Shown: positions 45,955 through 58,572 of the stretch, one piece after another
Position numbering within the stretch: position 1 is the first letter of the stretch
How the letters are laid out: each line of letters starts with the position of its first letter
From: Ottelia alismoides
Lineage: Eukaryota > Streptophyta > Magnoliopsida > Alismatales > Hydrocharitaceae
Length of the DNA: 64,000 nucleotides
Assembly: GCA_037367405.1 (NCBI GenBank)
Contig: JAZKJV010003270.1
Coordinates: forward strand, 248,001-312,000
Direction of reading: 5' to 3'
Notes under the pieces: model-generated
What the model was told of the DNA's origin: nothing
The model's input: only the letters and a program-made list of their open reading frames with translations
The model's database searches: none
Translations under genes and position numbers: made by a program

Positions 45955-48319
45955 TGTGACACCCCTAGGATCCGGGTACTCGGGACAAAATCCATGCGCA
46001 CACATTCCTCATTTGAATATTTAACATACACATAAGCTGGAGAAATGGAACAGACATTGGAATTTAAAACTTTTCCTTCTCATTCAACATGCTCACATTC
46101 ACATTCCATTATCCATCCATGCTCACAAAAGACACATGTATGCATATTTAAAAGATGTGTCCCAACATACTTATTACATACCATGTCTCTCAATAAAATT
46201 GCTACAAGTAAAGAAGGATAGAAAAACTACCAACAACTGTACCACAAAAAGTGCCGTGAAGCTGCACAAAAATGTGACTCCAAGTTGCTCACCGTTGTGG
46301 ACCTGCGGATCCACACATAGGTACGTTATGAGCAAAGTTGCGAAATATGAATTAAAAAAAACTATACAACAACAATCATGATATAATTTAAATGTGTGCA
46401 AAAGAACAACTGTTTAGCTAGTCTCACAAGAATTACATCTTTATTATTATTATTATTATTACTTGATCTGGATATGGATATGAGTAACCAAGCTTCGCGG
46501 ATAGTTTGTGGTCTTGGTCTTGAAAAAACTACACACTATGACTCTAAGGTAAAAGAAAACTCCTTAGGGTTGGGGTGCCTCTGTGGGCATGTGGTGGATA
46601 CAATGCATCCTAACTAAGTTTCCAACACGTCCACTCTTCTCCCCTTCACAATTGTACTTCTGGTTCACAAGTTAGTTGCCAACCTGTGAATCATCACGAC
46701 AACCCAATCCTCCTTATACACGGGAGACTGATATCTCATTCCCAACTTCATTAACCACATTTCTTGGAACTCCCCTCTTAGCGCTCCCACTCAGAATACT
46801 AACCAATGTGGCCTACACTAGCCAGTACACGAGTGTTAACTCTGAGCAAACGATGAAACACTAATAAACCAACCATGATTACTTGGCCCATGCTCGAGCA
46901 CCGGGCTAAAGCACGCAAGTGCCAAGGCCAAACACCTTCCCAAGGCAAAGCTACTTGAAAGTTTATGAACTTTTTGTGGATCTACAATGAGAAGCCTTTG
47001 CTTGGCCCGCACCATAGACGGAAAAGTCAAACTTTAGTTTTTTTTCTAAGACCTTGTAACTTTTAAGTAGCCTGTTGTTGATGCCTATCCCATGTCATCT
47101 TAGAAAAAAACTAAAGTTTGTTTTTTTTCTATGGTCTTGGAAGGTGTTTAACGTCGGCACTTGCGTGCGGACCTACACTAGCCTCATCATTAAGTTGTAA
47201 GTGGAGAAGAGAACAATTTAATCTACAAGGAGAAGCCTCATGCTTCAATACATGACACAGAGATGCTCCAAAATGTTGACAACTTCCCAAGGCCAAGCTA
47301 CTAGAAAATATATGTAGAAGCTGATCTTCTTAAATCTAGAATGGATTTTGTTTTGATTCGAAATGGGTATCATGTTTCTTGGAAATTCCATAGAAAGTTG
47401 CAAGAGTAGCAAATTCATAAAAGAAAGTGAAGTCCTGGATTTGAGCAGCCTGTTGCTGGAAATTAGACAGTTCAGACCGATTGAATTAATATTTGAAGTG
47501 GCTAAAGATTTCGAGCATTGGCATCCCTATAACAATAGCATGTTTTCTTGGCCTCTGTGCAGTGGCTTTAATCACAACAACTATTGGAAGTGGATGAAAT
47601 GGAACTTTGCACCGATGGGGGTGAATATCCTGCGTGCTTAGGACTTGAGGATTTTGGTGATTATAGATGTGATTGATGCCAATGTCAGTGGCCTCAGTTG
47701 TTTGTTCTATGACTTAGATGCTTGTGCATCTTGATTCTAAACTACTACATCATGGACTCATTGCCTAAGGTGAGTTGTAAATTTAAAGTTTCTATGCATT
47801 CATGATCTAAGGATGGGTAGATCTTACCACACGAACCTAAGGATCTAAATGTTCAATAATATAGGTTCAAATTCTGTGGGATCCAGTAGCAAGGAGGGTG
47901 GAGACATTGTACCTTCCCTACACGACTGCGGCTTCGGGTCGTCAATCCGAGGTACACTGGCGACCATTGGTGAAGTAGAGGGAGAAGAAAGGGACTGGAG
48001 GTCGAAAGGAAGAAGGGTTTGGGCGTTTTGGGCGAAGTTTCACAAAGGGGGAGGGCTGGGTATATGGGTCCAACCCGGATTCGGATCCGAGTTCGGATGT
48101 GAATGTGACTTGTACCCCTCCTCGTTAAAATGGCCATAACTCGGGCTCCCGTAGTAGGATTTTTGCATTCTTAGACTCGTTGGAAAGCTATCGACAAGCT
48201 CTACGCAATGAATTATTTAAAAAAAAATTGGATACTGGAACAAATGTAGATTTACAATAAAACCCAGATCCAGATGGATTTTTGTAGTTAAGTCCCTGCT
48301 CGGGTTTTGGGGTTTCGCA
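45955..48319 (-). repeat. 3' LTR of element F
   Basis: The plus strand runs from TGTGACACCCC (45955) to GGTTTCGCA (48319). The ends match E's LTR ends, TGTGACGCCCC and GGTTTCACA. The adjoining sequence ATAAAAATCTCAAAGGAAGT parallels E's at 55006. It contains an AGCTATCGACAAGCTCT motif (48186) and a foldback structure (46911-47168). Frames within are not genes. Confidence 0.82.
46911..47168. repeat. Foldback structure in element F LTR
   Basis: The outer arms 46911-46938 and 47141-47168 pair as GCACGCAAGTGCC with GGCACTTGCGTGC and AAACACCTT with AAGGTGTTT. The inner arms 47028-47051 and 47098-47120 pair as CAAACTTTAG with CTAAAGTTTG and TTTTTTCTAAGA with its complement. Pieces of the left side recur as direct copies at 47210-47300. 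It could be a small foldback or MITE-like insertion inside the LTR. Confidence 0.6.
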
Positions 48320-48444
48320 TCATAAAAATCTCAAAGGAAGTCTCGTCCCTGAGACTTAAGATGATCCTGGTTGGTTTCGACACCTGAACCCCTTAAAAAT
48401 CTCAAAGAGAGTAAAACCCATAAAAATCTCAGAGGGGACTTGAC

Positions 48445-49617
48445 TACGGTTTCAATTCGATACCTGTGAACAATTGAGGGTATTTCTCCCTCATGTACGC
48501 CTTAGGTTCCCACGTCGCCTCCTTGACGTCTTGACTTTGCCATAGGACTTTGTGTAACGAGATCTCCTTCTACGTCAGCTTTTTAACTGCGTGATCTAAT
48601 ATCTGCACCGGCTCTTCTAGGAAGGAGAGGTTTGGTTCCACCGTCAAGTCCTCATAGGTGATCACATGTCAAGGATATCGGATGTACTTCTTGAGATTCG
48701 ACATGTGGAACACGCCATGGATGCACTCGAGTGTGGGGGGAGGGCCACCCTGTAGGCCACTTTCCCAACATGGGCCAAAATCTCGAATGGCCCCACAAAA
48801 TGCGGTGCTAGCTAGACCCTCATTGGGGACACACGTAATAACATGAAGTCCCTGACCTGTGATAATGAGAAATGCCTAGTCAGACAAGAATGGCTAAGAA
48901 CTATACCCCTTAGGGCACGAATGTAGGATAACATACCTAAAACTCAAGGTTTTTGCGATGTCGGTCGGTGTAACTCTTCCGACGGCTCTATGCGTTCAAC
49001 AACTTCCTCCGAGTAGTCATCACCACCTTGGAGGTCTCCTCAATGATCTACAGGGTGAACATGGTGTTGTCACCCACTTGTTGCCAACACAAGGGAGTGG
49101 TGGACTACCTCTCGTACAATGCCTCAAATGGCGCCATGCCTATAATGTCATGATAGCTATTGTTGTATGTAAACTCAACCAGTGGGAGGTGATCTTTCCA
49201 AGATCCCTTCCACTCAACCACACAAGCTCGTAGTAGATCCTCCAAGGTCTGAATGGTCCTCTCAAACTGCCCATCTGTCTGTGGGTGGTAGGCTGAACTC
49301 ATATTTAGCTCTGTCCTCAAGGCTCTCATGAATTCTCCCTGATAGTGTGATGTGAAACATGAATCTCTATCTAACACTACTCCCTTGGGTATTCCATGCA
49401 ACCGAATGATGTGCTGAACATATATCGTGGCTAGTTGTACTGGTGTATAGGTCATGTTGATTGGGATGAAATGGGTTGACTTGGTCAACTGGTCAACGAT
49501 GACCCATATCGCATCATGCCCTCCAGAGATGCGCTGTAATGATGTAACAAAATCCATGGAGATGCTCTCCCATTTCCATACCGGGATGGGAAGAGGAAGC
49601 AGTAAACCAGGAGGCCT
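48445..49617 (-). pseudogene. int: Integrase and chromodomain of element F
   Basis: The integrase core lies at 49105-49557: MDFVTSL (first catalytic Asp), VVLDRDSCF (second Asp; usually SDRDSRF) and [11 protein letters not shown] (Glu), with YHPQTDG and AYHPQ-type motifs preserved. Downstream frames are broken. A chromodomain remnant follows at about 48640-48490: EEPVQILD, one TAG, KVLWQSQDV and EATW with its Trp intact. The chromodomain marks the Tekay/Del chromovirus group, in which it is thought to target insertion to marked chromatin. The frame stops near 48445. Confidence 0.85.
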
Positions 49618-50547
49618 CTAATATTCTAGCTTCACCACCTGGCAGGTAAGACATCTGCTAACATGTTCGGCTATGTCCTTCTTCATGCCTTCCCACCAAA
49701 AGTGTCGGCGGAGGTCCCTGTACATCTTGGTGGCACCTGAATGTATGAAAAGTCTCAAGCTATGCGCCTCATCCAGGATCTCTTTCCTCAACTCCTTGTC
49801 ATCTGGGACACACACACGGTCCCCCTTCCATACGAAGGATTCACGGACTCGAAATCTGTCAAATTCATCCTTCATGCATCTGTGGTACAAGTTTTGGATT
49901 CTCTGATCTGTTTGTTGCCCTTGGACGATCCTGTCCCACGAGATGCTATACTTGGCTGGCATTGTCACTGCATCAGATGTGCCCTTAAATGGATGCCACT
50001 CACTAAGTGTAGTGAGTACATCCCAAGTCAACAACCAGGTTGTCGAACCCTCAGTGTATGTTCGTCTACTCAAGGCATCTGCTACCACATTCCCCTTACC
50101 AGGATGGTAGGAGATGGTACAATCATAATATTTTAACAGTTCCATCCACCGCCTTTGCCTCATATTCAGCTCCTTTTGATCAAAAATGTATTTGAGTCTC
50201 TTGTGGTTTGTGAAGATCTCAAATGTCACCCCATACAAATAGTGACACCATATCTTTAATGCAAAGACTACGACCACCAACTCCAAGTCATGAGTGGGGA
50301 AGTTGCGTTCATGGTTCTTCAGCTGTCATGACGCGTACGCCACAACCTATCCACGCTACATTAACACTGCACCCAAGCCCTCCTTGGAAGCATATGTATA
50401 TACGGTGAATTCCAAGGTACCAGAAGGAAGGGTGAGGATGGGTGCAGAAGTCAATTGCTCATTGAGCGTTCGGAAGCTCAACTCGCATTTGTCGCTCCAA
50501 ACAAATGGGACATCCTTCTGTGTCAACCGCGTGAGAGGTAGAGCCAA
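49618..50547 (-). pseudogene. RNase H and integrase zinc domain of element F
   Basis: The RNase H region begins near 50547 ([19 protein letters not shown]). The first catalytic Asp in the YTDAS motif is Tyr here (YTYAS, near 50394-50402). The segment from 50286 is open for 222 codons: [19 protein letters not shown], then [18 protein letters not shown], and the zinc motif with IHSGATK and CLTCQ. It ends in TAG at 49618 after LEY, where related elements read Gln. Confidence 0.85.
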
Positions 50548-50655
50548 CTGACAGAACCCTCTAACAAACCTCCTGTAGTACCCGACGAGGCCAAGGAAGC
50601 CACGAATCTCAGTAGCTAACTATCTTGGGTCACTCCCAAGACACCAGTGCCTCTA

Positions 50656-51686
50656 TCATGGAAGGGTCAAATGACAGCCCCACTCCAGAAACCATGTGGC
50701 CAAGAAAAGCCACCTCAGAAAGCCAAAACTCACACTTGTTGTATTTAGCATACAACTGGTGCTCTCGGAGCGTCTTAGTATGGTGTGAAGATAAGGCTCA
50801 TGCTCGTATTCATCATGAGAGTAGACTAGAACATCATTAATAAACACGATCACTAATCTATCCAAATGTGGATGGAAGACCTGTTTCATTAAATCCATGA
50901 ATGTGGCAGGTGCATTCGTAAGACCAAATGGCATCACCAAGAACTCATAGTGGCCATATCTAGTGCTGAATGCAGACTTCATTACATCGGCTTACTTGAT
51001 TCTCAACTGAGGATATCCCGACCGCATATCAATCTTAGAGAATTCTACTGCTCCCTGCAACTGGTCAAATAGATCATCTATCATGGGAAGTGGGTAACGG
51101 TTCTTGACCGGTCTCTTGTTCAATTGCCTATAGTCTATGTGAAGTCTTAGGGATCCATCCTTCTTCTTCACAAAGAGGATTGGTGCTCCCCATGGTGATG
51201 TGTTGGGGCAAATGAATCCCTTCTCCAACAGCTCCTGCAAACTGTACCTTGAGCTCCTTGAGCTTAGCTGGTGCCAACCTGTTTGGAGGGATAGAGATCG
51301 GTTGTGTATGTGGTAATATTATGATCTCAAAGTCTGTCTCTCGTACTGGCGGTAATCCAGGAAGTTTGTCTGGAAATACATAAACAAACTCACACACAAC
51401 TCTGACATCCCCTATCATCTGGTTCTGTGCTGCTGATTCTACTACTTAGGCAAGGTAGCCTAGACAATCCTAGGTAAGAAACTGTAGTGCCCTCAAGGAG
51501 GAGATACATTCAAGCTCTCCATCTGATGTGCGTCCATTGAACTAAAATGGCGGCACTCTAGGTAAGTGGAAGACCTCTGTCTTCCCAAAATAGTCCAAGC
51601 ACGTGTGGTGCTTCTCTAACCAGTCCATGCCCATGATGATGTCAAAATCCTCTAACCGTATCAATAGAATGAATGTGGGCATCTCA
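50656..51686 (-). pseudogene. Protease C-terminus and reverse transcriptase of element F
   Basis: Starts at E's insertion point with the protease end (LEDFDIIMGMDWLEKHH). It meets TAG at about 51550, where E reads CAG, and another TAG at about 51465, again CAG in E. RT then shows [25 protein letters not shown], a one-base insertion near 51242, [25 protein letters not shown] and [14 protein letters not shown]. The catalytic box is FIND at about 50833-50841 instead of FIDD, so the first Asp is lost. Translation runs into other frames beyond 50760. Confidence 0.85.
51682..51686. repeat. Target-site duplication of element E, left copy
   Basis: TCTCA immediately before E's LTR at 51687; the same five bases follow E at 63299-63303. 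Confidence 0.95.
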
Positions 51687-54600
51687 TGTGACGCCCCACC
51701 CCTCCGGCTACCGAAACCGACAGAACGGGAGCGTCGGACCTACGGTCCAATTACAACCATGATCTATGATACTCAGCAAACCGTCTTATGCACAATAGAT
51801 TAACATTTGAAATATAAATAACAATGAGAGAATAGCATAAAATGGAAAGAAAAATGCAACATCCATTCGCATTAATACTCATCAAGTCCATGTCCATGAT
51901 ATGAGATACATCAGAAAATCTCAAACTTTGTAGAAAAACTCTCTACATATCTCACTACAATGTCTCTCGGTAATAACATAAAATAAAGCGGAAGTAAGTA
52001 AATTACTCTAAGCAGGAGCGCCCTGTCTGATGCAAATATGACGAAAAGAAGTCTGATCTCCTCAAAAGAGCGCTACTATGGCGGTTGTTGCTCAGGTACA
52101 CCTGTTGGGTTCACACGAGGGTAACGTTATGAGCAATTGCCCAATAACGAGACAAATATTATAACGACTAAAGTAGGGGTAAGAAAAGAATGTATACCCA
52201 ACTTTATTTAATGGAATATGCATGTATTGAAATAATTCAGAAAGAACGCCAAGTCTTTTAAAATCACATTCAATCACATTGATTTTATAAAAAAATAATC
52301 GTTTAAGTTCTACCACAATGATCATTGATATTTTGACAAGTTGGTTAGAGTCCATAATGATATACAATATCTGGCATCCGATCATAAATTATTTATCCTT
52401 TCTCTTATTCTTTTAGCACACGCAAATACGCGACTCGCAGGCCTCCGCTATGCGGGAACTTGTTTGTCATCTTGGACAAACCTCCAAGTATATGTGTTCA
52501 ACTAGAACAAGAAAAAGTCTAAACTCCAAATTTTCCAACTTCAAACCATATCACGGAACACCTCTCACAATAATGATACTCAAAGTAAAATTAAATGCGG
52601 CCATATTTAATTTTAAATCGAGTATTAAAATCGTGTATAAGTGAGAAACCAAAAATGCCAACTGCGCCACCTGCCAACTCCGTCGAGCGACTCCGGATAC
52701 TTCCGGGCTGCTAGGTGCAACGCATCACCCAACTCGTCCGTTGGGGTCGCGTCCTTCATGGCATCTACCTGGGATTTGAAGGGTGCATACCCAATCATTC
52801 CGGTACCTAACTCCATCTAGCTGTATCAATGTGAAATCTGACTACCCGAAATGATAATGCTACAACCAAGAGCGAGTTACGAACCCATTGGGTATTTGAA
52901 TTATTTGAGCTAGTACTTCTGGTATACGAACATGACTCAAATGTGACTTTATTGCATTAGTAGCATATATATGTTATTAGTTGGATCATTTTTACTCTAC
53001 GCCCAATTCAGTGTCATCAACTCCTTAAGAGGAACTTAAGTATCTCTAGCTCACATGGAAACATATGTAAACGAACTTAGTATTGTGATATTAAGAGGGT
53101 ACTTGCAAATCTCGTAATAAGATAAGTTTTTATTTATCAATTCACGAAAATAAAATAAAATAATCATAAAATGGATAATCTCTCTTTCTGGGGGTTAATA
53201 AAATGATCCTTCAATATACTTCGATCATACATAGATCTTTTCGAATTACAAGATTTTTACATGTATTCGTATTAACATGAATCAACAGTAATCAACTCGT
53301 ATTCAATATATTGCAATGAGAAGGAGGCAAGCACATGCGGTTTTGCATCGCATTTCTACCATTTAGTAAGAGAATCAATTAAAATGTGTAAAGCATTATG
53401 AAGTTGAAATCAATAGATAGTATACGTATTCCTTAGATTAGTTATGTTAGAAAGGCAAAATAATAGACGTGCCATGTGATCATTCTTTCCCATTGATAGT
53501 TTAATGAATGTTATACGTAGACTAACATCTTTAAATTCCATTGAAGTGCATTTTTCCCTTACAGTAATTCTGAAATTACAATAACAATTTCCAGCATTAA
53601 TAATATCAAATAACATTAACCATTGAAAGTAATTAACTTTATCATTTATTTAGAGATGGAAGAAAAACGTATATAAGGGACATGGTAACTGTGAAAGCAT
53701 GGAGAAGTCTCAGCCATAGATAAAATGTTTTACACCATGAAGTATGTGGAACGCTATCACATAATTGGGTTTTTCTAACGTGGTTTCTAATATAAACATT
53801 AATAACAATTTTCCATATATGTATTCTTTCATAACGACATATAGTCCGTTATATCTCGAATCCATCACAATGCGTAAAATAACTTTTCTAATTCCGTTAC
53901 CCATAACGCATGTGTCTTAATTTCAACGCATATACTTCGAACTCAATTTCCTCACCAAAATTTCATTATTTCAATTTATTTCATAATCTCTCATACCACA
54001 TGTTGTGCTATCACGGTATATGTTTATATTTCCTATGATGATATATCAATATGATAAAGTTCGATGCAGAAATCTCAGGATCATGTTGTATATGTTTGAT
54101 TGATCTATGGTTTAAAAACTTCTCTTTTAATCTATGGGAACATCATTGTCTACAATGAAATGTTAATACTCTCACGCTAACATCTACAAAAGAAAACGAA
54201 TAACACAGATAATCAATGCGTGCAACAGCAAGAGATCAAGGAGAACTTGTTCATTCATATGGAGCAGATATATTCCAAGATCATCAAAACTATCTCAACC
54301 GATTTAAGAAAATGATTTGAATGAAAATATGTATCCATGAAAAGACGATATCAAAGGACCATTGTAATCATATTAAACCAAAAATGAGGGAAAGGGGCGT
54401 CATTACTAGAGTATGAATCACACAATAAGAATAACAAAGGCATCAAGGATGTTCAAGCAAATGAGAACAAAAGATATGGAAACCAAAGCAAGAGGGAGGT
54501 ATTCATCGTTACCTCCGAAGATGTTCACTCGGGATCTCCTCTCACACGGAATGGTATTTCTGTCGCTCGATCGCAGTGCGGAGGCGTGCACCACGGTGAC

Positions 54601-55003
54601 CTTGAGCTTTCCTACGTGATGGTGGTCGCGGATCTTCGATCGGAGCTCCTTCTTCGACGTCAACGGCGGCTCTCCGATGACTATACTGACCAAGATGGTG
54701 GTGCTCCAATGAGAGGGAAGGATGGTGGTGGCTAGGGCTTTTAGAGAGCAGCCTACCATCTCCTATTTATAGAAGGAGAGGAGAATTTGGATCTTGATTC
54801 GGATCCGGTTCGGACCCATATATGGGTCCCGACTATGATTCCTAAAACAACGATAACTTGAGCTAGGAATATCAGAATTAGGTGTTCTTGGGCTCGTTGG
54901 AAAGATCTCGACGAGATCTACGTAATGGTGTGATTATTTGAATTTTTTGGATGTCAAAAATACTCCATATTTTTGAAAAAAAATGAAAATTCGAGGTTTC
55001 ACA
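51687..55003 (-). repeat. 3' LTR of element E
   Basis: The plus strand runs TGTGACGCCCC to GAGGTTTCACA. Nearly identical to 59981-63298. It contains a TATA box (54764-54771) and the near-palindrome AGATCTCGACGAGATCT (54903-54919). Frames inside are not genes. Confidence 0.95.
54764..54771 (-). promoter_or_regulatory. TATA box in the 3' LTR of element E
   Basis: The minus strand reads TATAAATA in CTTCTATAAATAGG. From this LTR, transcription would run out into element F. Confidence 0.75.
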
Positions 55004-55126
55004 TCATAAAAATCTTAAAGGAAGTCTCGTCCTCGAGACGTAGGATTTAACGTATAAGTTTTGAATGTGGTGTAGATTCAGGCATAAAAATCTTAAAGAT
55101 AACAAAACCTATAAAAATCTTAAAGA
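55004..55126 (-). repeat. Three purine-tract-like repeats before the 3' LTR of element E
   Basis: On the minus strand CTTTAAGATTTTTAT occurs three times: ending next to the LTR (55004-55020), near 55083-55097, and near 55111-55126, where it overlaps the gag-pol stop. The usual Tekay tract has a G run after CTTTAAG; here that run is replaced by ATTTTTAT. Element F has the same arrangement near 48320-48440. Confidence 0.6.
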
Positions 55127-58100
55127 GGATTGAAATAGGGTTTCGTGAACATACCTTCAAAAAGATAGGGGTATTTCTGTCGCATATCTGCCTCAGGCAC
55201 TCAAGTGGCCTCCTCAACATTCTGACTTTGCCACAATACCTTGACTAAAGGGATGTCTTTCCGTCGTAACCTCTTGACTGTCCGATCTAAAATCTGCACG
55301 GGTGCCTCAGGAAAAGATAAATTTGGTTCAACCGCGAGATCCTCATAGCTAATCACATGTTGAGGGTCTCGAATATACTTCCGGAGGTTTGACACATGGA
55401 ATACATCGTACACGCTTGCCAAGTGAGGGGGGAGTGCTACTCGGTATGCTACCTTCCCAATACGAGATAAAATCTCGAAAGGGCCAATGAACCGTGGTGC
55501 CAACTTGCCCTTGACACCAAATCTCTGAATACCTTTCATTGGAGATACTTTTAAGAATACAAAGTCTCCGGTATCAAATTCAAGATCACGACGTCTCTGA
55601 TCAGCATAGCTCTTTTGACGGCTCTGTGCAGTCAATAGTTTCTTCCTAGCCATTTCCACTGCTCTTGTTGTGTCCTCGATTATCTGAGTGGAATAAATAC
55701 CCTTGTCACCCACTTCCTGCCAACACAAAGGGGTAGTGCATCTTCGCCCATACAATGCCTCGAAAGGTGCCATACCAATACTAGCATGGTAGCTGTTGTT
55801 ATAGGTGAACTCCACTAAAGGAAGGTGATCCTTCCAAGATCCTTGCCACTCAATTGCACATGCTCTGAGTAGGTCTTCAAGGGTCTGAATTGTCCTCTCC
55901 GATTGCCCGTCAGTCTGCGGATGATAGGCTGATCTAAGACATAGTTCGGTTTTTAGGGCCTTCATGAATTCTCCCCAATAATGCGATGTAAAACGAGAGT
56001 CTCTATCAGATACCACCTCCTTGGGAATCCCATGCAAGCGAATAACATGCTGAATATATAAATTGGCCAGATCTACCGGAGCGCATGTCATATTTACGGG
56101 AATGAAATGTGCGGACTTGGTCAACCTATCCACAATAACCCAAATGGCATCATATCCACCTAATGTACGATATAAGGATGTCACGAAGTCCATAGAGATA
56201 CTCTCCCATTTCCACAACGCAATAGGAAGTGATTGTAACAAGCCAGGAGGACGCTTGTGCTCTGCCTTCACCAATTGGCACGTAAGGCAACGAATAACAT
56301 GTTCTGCAACATCTCTCTTCATCCCCTCCCACCAGAAGTGTTGACGGAGGTCTCTATACATCTTGGTGCTCCCTGGATGGATAGATAATCTAGAACAATG
56401 AGCCTCATCGAGGATATCTCTTCTTAACTCACCATCATTAGGAACACAGACACGGTCCCCCTTCCATAAGATGGACTCACAGACTCTGAATCCATCAGAC
56501 TCCTCCTTCAGGCATCGATGGAATAAGTCTTGTAATTTCTGATATGTTTGCTGACCATGCACAATCCTATCCCATAGTCCACTATACTTGGCAGGTACAG
56601 TTACAGCGTCTGTAGTACAATCAAAGGGGTGCCACTCACTAAGTGCTGCGAGCATATCCCAAGTCTGTAGCCATGCTATGGTACCCTTGGTATGTGCTCT
56701 TCTACTCAAAGCATCTGCTACTACATTCCCCTTACCCGGATGGTAAGAGATAATGTAGTCATAATCTTTCAACAGCTCCATCCATCGCCTTTGCCTCATA
56801 TTCAACTCTCGCTGGTCAAAGATATATTTGAGACTCTTGTGATCTGTAAAAATCTCAAACGTGACCCCATATAAATAGTGACGCCATATCTTCAACGCGA
56901 AGACTATAGCTGCCAACTCCCAGTCATGAGTAGGGTAGTTCCGTTCATGATTCTTTAATTGTTGTGATGCATTTGCCACGACATGACCACGTTGCATCAA
57001 CACGGCTCCCAAACCCTCCTTTGATGCATCAGTATACACTGTAAGGTCTAAGGAGCCTGACGGAATGGTGAGAATCGGAGCACTGGTCAATCTTTCTTTC
57101 AGCATATGAAAGCTCAGCTCGCACTTGTCGCTCCAAATGAAAGGAACATCCTTCTGTGTCAGACGAGTAAGTGGTAGAGCTAGCTGCGAGAAGCCCCTAA
57201 AAAAACGATTGTAGTAGCCGGCGAGGCCTAAGAAGCTGCGTATCTCAATAACTGTCTTGGGCTGCTCCCAGGACATAACAGCCTCTATCTTGGCTGGATC
57301 AACTGCCACACCTGCTCCTGATATTACATGATCGAGGAAAGCTAATTCAGTAAGTCAAAATTCACACTTGTTGTATTTTGCATACAACTTTTGTTCTCTG
57401 AGTGTCTCAAGAATAGTACGAAGTTGCTGCTCATGTTCATGCTCATCACGTGAGTAGATCAAAATATCATCAATGAATACTACAACAAACCGATCTAAGT
57501 ATGGACGAAAAATTCTGTTCATCATATCCATGAATGCGGCAGGTGCGTTCGTGAGTCCAAACGGCATAACCACAAACACATAGTGGCCGTATCTGGTACG
57601 AAAAGCAGATTTAAGCACATCTGTGTCCTTAATTCTCAATTGATGATAACCCGATCGTAGGTCAATTTTTGAGAATACTACTGCTCCTTGCAATTGATCA
57701 AAAAGATCATCTATTCATGGAAGTGGATAACGGTTCTTCACCGTCCTTTTATTCAATATCCTGTAGTCGATGCATAAACGCATAGACCCATCCTTCTTCT
57801 TTACGAAGAGGACCGGTGCTCCCCAAGGTGATGTACTAGAACGGATAAATCCCTTTTCCAACAACTCTTGCAGTTGTACTTTGAGCTCCCTGAGTTCGGT
57901 CGGTGCCATTCTATATGGAGGTATGGAGATCGGTTGCGTGTCAGGTATCAAAGTAATCTCGAACTCGATCTCCCTCTCTGACGGCAGTCCAGGTAATTCT
58001 TCTGGAAATACATCAGGAAAATCTCGTACAATCTTGACATCTTCAATCATACGATCTTTGGCAGGTAACTCCACAGTATAGGCGAGAAAACCTATGCAAC

Positions 58101-58572
58101 CCTGATCGAGCAAGTGTTGGGCCTTCAATGCCGATACATATAAGACCTCACTATCTGAGGCACGTCCATCAAACTGAAAGGTAGGTATGTCTGGTATATG
58201 GAACACTACCGTCTTCTCGAAGCAATCAAGACATGCGTGATGTTGCTCGAGCCAATCCATACCTAAGATGACATCAAAATCTTCTAGATGAATGAGTAAA
58301 AGATATGCAGGCATTAGGTCCCCGCCAATCTGCACTGCTACCTTCTCCATCGCTTGTCGCACTATGAATAATTAGCCCCCTAGACCCTTGATGTCGTAAG
58401 GAGATGGAACGCAGACTGGTTCTTTATCTAACTTGGATACTAAGCGATGTGTTAGAAAAGAGTGCGTAGCTCCCGAATCAAATAAGGAGTGTAAGGATAT
58501 ACCATGTACTAAAATCATACCTCGAACTACAGCTCCTGAGGCGTGGGCCTGCTCCTATGTGATTGCGTTCAA
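55120..58572 (-). pseudogene. pol: Protease, RT, RNase H, integrase and chromodomain of element E
   Basis: In frame with gag throughout. Protease: DSGAT active site near 58479-58465. [29 protein letters not shown], and catalytic FIDD at 57477-57466. RNase [40 protein letters not shown]. Integrase: HHCC ending CLTCQ near 56275; catalytic Asp 56190, Asp 56007 and Glu 55899 with 35 residues between the last two. A chromodomain ([12 protein letters not shown] to [12 protein letters not shown]) ends near 55204. Stops: 58585, 58555, 58372, 57715, 57355 and 55201. The first three fit C-to-T in Gln codons; 57355 and 55201 are TGA where F has TGG. The stop at 57715 comes from two compensating one-base indels. 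All catalytic residues I checked are present. Confidence 0.95.

Noticed and set aside
46438..46460. ATT trinucleotide run
   Set aside because: Ordinary short microsatellite within F's LTR.
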